DNA from: Gammaproteobacteria bacterium
GTDB lineage: Bacteria; Pseudomonadota; Gammaproteobacteria; JAUZRS01
DNA: 35,580 bases
NCBI GenBank assembly: GCA_030950195.1
Contig: JAUZRS010000280.1
Location: 1-35,580 of the forward strand
Reading direction: 5' to 3'
Every line of letters starts with the position of its first letter. Positions within the stretch are counted from its first letter, which is position 1. Below, piece by piece: positions 33,909-35,580 of this stretch. The position numbers were made by a program, and so were the translations under genes. Under the pieces are notes generated by a model that saw only the letters and a program-made list of their open reading frames with translations, searched no databases and had not been told where the DNA came from.

Positions 33909-35156
33909 TCACTCCGGCAACAGGCTTTCGCCCACCATCAACTGTTGCATATTTTCACGAGTGCGCACCAAATGCGCTTGCTCACCGTCCACCATCACCT
34001 CAGCGGCACGCGGACGACTGTTGTAATTGGAACTCATGGTAAAACCGTACGCACCTGATGAACGGATCGCCAACAGATCCCCTTCTTGCAAACAGAGCTC
34101 ACGCCCTTTACCCAAAAAGTCACCCGTTTCACAAATCGGTCCAACCACATCGTACAGCTCTGTTTTACCTTCACGAGACAGAACCGGCACAATCTTCTGC
34201 CACGCTTGATAGAGTGCCGGACGCAACAAATCGTTCATCGCTGCATCCACAATGGCAAAATTATGGCTATCGGTGGGTTTCAAAAACTCCACCTCGGTCA
34301 ATAAAATCCCCGCGTTACCGGCAATGGCTCTCCCAGGTTCGATGATGATCTCTTTATCCAGATCCCCCAGCACCGCATTTAAGGCCTCAGCCCACTGCCG
34401 TGGTTCTGGTGGCGTTTCATCGTCGTAACAGATTCCCAAACCGCCGCCCAGATCCAGATGCTGAAGCTCAATGCCCGCCGCTTCGATTTTTTTCACCAGC
34501 GCCAAAACACGCTGCAACGCAGCCACAAAAGGAGCGATCTCCGTCAATTGAGAGCCGATGTGGCAATCAATGCCCAGCACCTGTAAATTCGACAACGAAG
34601 CCGCATATTGATAGGCCTGCAACGCCTGATCTACCGCGATACCAAACTTGTTCTCTTTCAAACCCGTAGAGATATAGGGGTGTGTTTTAGCATCCACGTC
34701 GGGATTGACCCGCAGCGACACCGCAGCCACTTTCCCCTCAGTCAGCGCCACTCGATTAATCCGCTCCAATTCCGGCAAGGACTCGACATTAAAGCAACGA
34801 ATCCCCACCTGCAGCGCACGTCGAATTTCCAGCGAACGTTTGCCCACCCCGGAAAAGACCACCTTTTTGGGATCACCGCCCGCCGCCAAGACTCGTTCCA
34901 GCTCACCCACGGAGACGATATCAAAGCCCGAACCCAGACGCGCCAGTACATTCAACACCGCCACATTGGAGTTGGCTTTAACCGCGTAACAGACCAAATG
35001 ACGACGTTCAGCCAGCGCATCATCAAAAGCACGCCAATGACGCTCCAAGGTCGCCCGAGAATAGACGTACAACGGTGTACCGTACTCCGCTACCAACTCT
35101 TTTAGATCAACGCTTTCTGCACACAACCGCTTGTTTTTATAATCAAAAAAATCCAT
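33909..35156 (-). CDS. lysA: Diaminopimelate decarboxylase
   Basis: 415-aa PLP enzyme making L-lysine from meso-DAP. The PLP lysine is in VCYAVKANSN, GSGFDIVSVGEL and CHIGSQ follow, the phosphate-binding glycine loop is LDLGGGLG, EPGRAI is next, the catalytic Cys is in GPICETGDFLG, and the tail is YGFTMSSNYNSRPRAAEV. The alanine-racemase-like barrel and C-terminal beta domain are complete. ATG 35156 replaces the track start (35213), which lies within lptM; AGGAAG is 4 bases away and the N-terminus MDFFDYKN is typical. One base separates it from the lptM stop. Confidence 0.97.
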   Translation of the reverse strand: MDFFDYKNKRLCAESVDLKELVAEYGTPLYVYSRATLERHWRAFDDALAERRHLVCYAVKANSNVAVLNVLARLGSGFDIVSVGELERVLAAGGDPKKVVFSGVGKRSLEIRRALQVGIRCFNVESLPELERINRVALTEGKVAAVSLRVNPDVDAKTHPYISTGLKENKFGIAVDQALQAYQYAASLSNLQVLGIDCHIGSQLTEIAPFVAALQRVLALVKKIEAAGIELQHLDLGGGLGICYDDETPPEPRQWAEALNAVLGDLDKEIIIEPGRAIAGNAGILLTEVEFLKPTDSHNFAIVDAAMNDLLRPALYQAWQKIVPVLSREGKTELYDVVGPICETGDFLGKGRELCLQEGDLLAIRSSGAYGFTMSSNYNSRPRAAEVMVDGEQAHLVRTRENMQQLMVGESLLPE

Positions 35157-35157
35157 C

Positions 35158-35328
35158 CTACTTCCTATTATTATCTTGAGCCACAGATTCCTGCGCCTGC
35201 ACAGGCTCAGCAACGGGTTCCGTCGGCAAGTAAAGTGGTCCTTTCAAACCACAGCCGCTCAACATACTCAACAGCGCCAAACCAGCCACTACCGCAAAAA
35301 AGAGCCACCGAGACCAACAAAAATACAT
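35158..35328 (-). CDS. lptM: LptM (YifL-type) small lipoprotein
   Basis: Too short for the ORF track (56 aa). ATG 35328 gives a hydrophobic signal (WLFFAVVAGLALLSM), the lipobox LSGC and then GLKGPLYLPTEPV, the hallmark of LptM/YifL. In E. coli LptM binds the LptDE lipopolysaccharide translocon of the outer membrane and promotes its oxidative maturation. It is encoded directly upstream of lysA, as in many Gammaproteobacteria, with only one base between stop and lysA start, so the pair is translationally coupled. Confidence comes from motif plus synteny. Confidence 0.92.
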   Translation of the reverse strand: MYFCWSRWLFFAVVAGLALLSMLSGCGLKGPLYLPTEPVAEPVQAQESVAQDNNRK

Positions 35329-35442
35329 GCCATTCACTCACTTGATTCAATTTTTTACAGTATAACGGTTGACTATCTTCGTGAAAATCAAAGCGTTAAA
35401 ATAATCAGTCTCAAGATATAAATTCACAGGTAGAAAATCTCA

Positions 35443-35580
35443 ATGCAGCAAACAAGCAATATCCTAGAGTGCGTCGAATTACAGACTGCCAAACAGGTCA
35501 GAAACAGCGTTATTTGGTTGCACGGCTTGGGAGCCGATGGCCATGACTTTGAAGCCATCGTGCCAGAACTGCACCTGCCC
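35443..35580 (+). CDS. Alpha/beta-hydrolase carboxylesterase (EstB/phospholipase-type), 5' part only
   Basis: Missed by the track because it runs off the right edge. ATG 35443 opens 46 codons, MQQTSNILECVELQTAKQ followed by SVIWLHGLGADGHDFEAIVPEL. The HGLGADGxDFxxIVPEL signature is typical of the carboxylesterase/acyl-protein-thioesterase family (Abhydrolase_2), where the HG contributes the oxyanion hole. The catalytic GFSQGG serine would lie beyond the window. No signal peptide, so cytosolic. Divergent from lptM; the 114-base gap must hold both promoters. Confidence 0.85.
   Translation, partial: MQQTSNILECVELQTAKQVRNSVIWLHGLGADGHDFEAIVPELHLP

Noticed and set aside
1-35580. CRISPR array, tRNA/rRNA genes, prophage or transposase genes
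   Set aside because: No regularly spaced direct repeats, no cloverleaf or rRNA sequence, and no transposase or phage structural gene was recognised in any frame.

Overview
This window looks like a chromosomal segment of a gammaproteobacterium. It carries pdxB, which is largely restricted to that class. It also has the cluster lptM-lysA-dapF-DUF484-xerC and the cluster hslV-hslU-DUF971-ubiE-ubiJ-ubiB, both in arrangements typical of Gammaproteobacteria. Protein sequences resemble those of marine or sulfur-oxidising lineages (Chromatiales/Thiotrichales-like), but that placement is only an impression. No rRNA, tRNA, CRISPR array, prophage or transposase gene was seen, and no gene-free stretch exceeds about 280 bases.

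Layout. (1) 1-2.4 kb: a ceramidase-like membrane hydrolase cut by the window edge, a cold-shock/DUF1294 membrane protein, then divergent pdxB. (2) 2.4-5.7 kb: typA and a response regulator with a decayed GGDEF domain. Three REP-like loci with GTAG heads lie at 424-445, 2400-2475 and 4396-4473. (3) 5.7-8.9 kb: a three-gene NitT/TauT-type ABC importer whose permease carries an unusual inserted periplasmic domain. (4) 8.9-14.3 kb, minus strand: a Dabb-domain protein, polA, a solitary HTH-fused C5-cytosine methyltransferase that appears translationally coupled to polA, and a secreted PHB-depolymerase-type esterase. (5) 14.3-17.5 kb: moaC, then an accessory patch. The patch holds a RelB-like antitoxin, a RelE-like toxin broken by one in-frame TGA, and a minus-strand operon of a small antitoxin-like protein, a C5-cytosine methyltransferase and an HNH endonuclease (probable type II R-M system). 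(6) 17.5-23.9 kb: a solitary TRAP binding protein, uvrD, a TPR-like protein, a cytochrome c-FTR1 fusion with a degraded first iron motif, and an unknown small ORF. (7) 23.9-29.3 kb, minus strand: hslVU, a DUF971 protein and the ubiquinone genes ubiE, ubiJ, ubiB. (8) 29.6-31.4 kb, plus strand: a FimW/PilZ-like protein. (9) 31.4-35.3 kb, minus strand: lptM-lysA-dapF-DUF484-xerC. (10) The start of a carboxylesterase at the right edge.

Functionally most of the window is housekeeping: vitamin B6, lysine and peptidoglycan precursor synthesis, ubiquinone, proteolysis, replication/repair and molybdenum cofactor. The accessory content is the addiction-module patch between moaC and dctP, the polA-linked methyltransferase, the modified ABC permease and the REP-like elements. 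Several longest-ORF starts in the supplied track are too far upstream (CSD-DUF1294 protein, response regulator, polA, RelB-like antitoxin, small VapB-like protein, uvrD, TPR protein, hslU, FimW-like, xerC, lysA). They were corrected from ribosome binding sites and family N-termini. Three coding regions absent from the track were added: the left-edge ceramidase-like gene, lptM and the right-edge carboxylesterase. The broken relE-like gene was also added.
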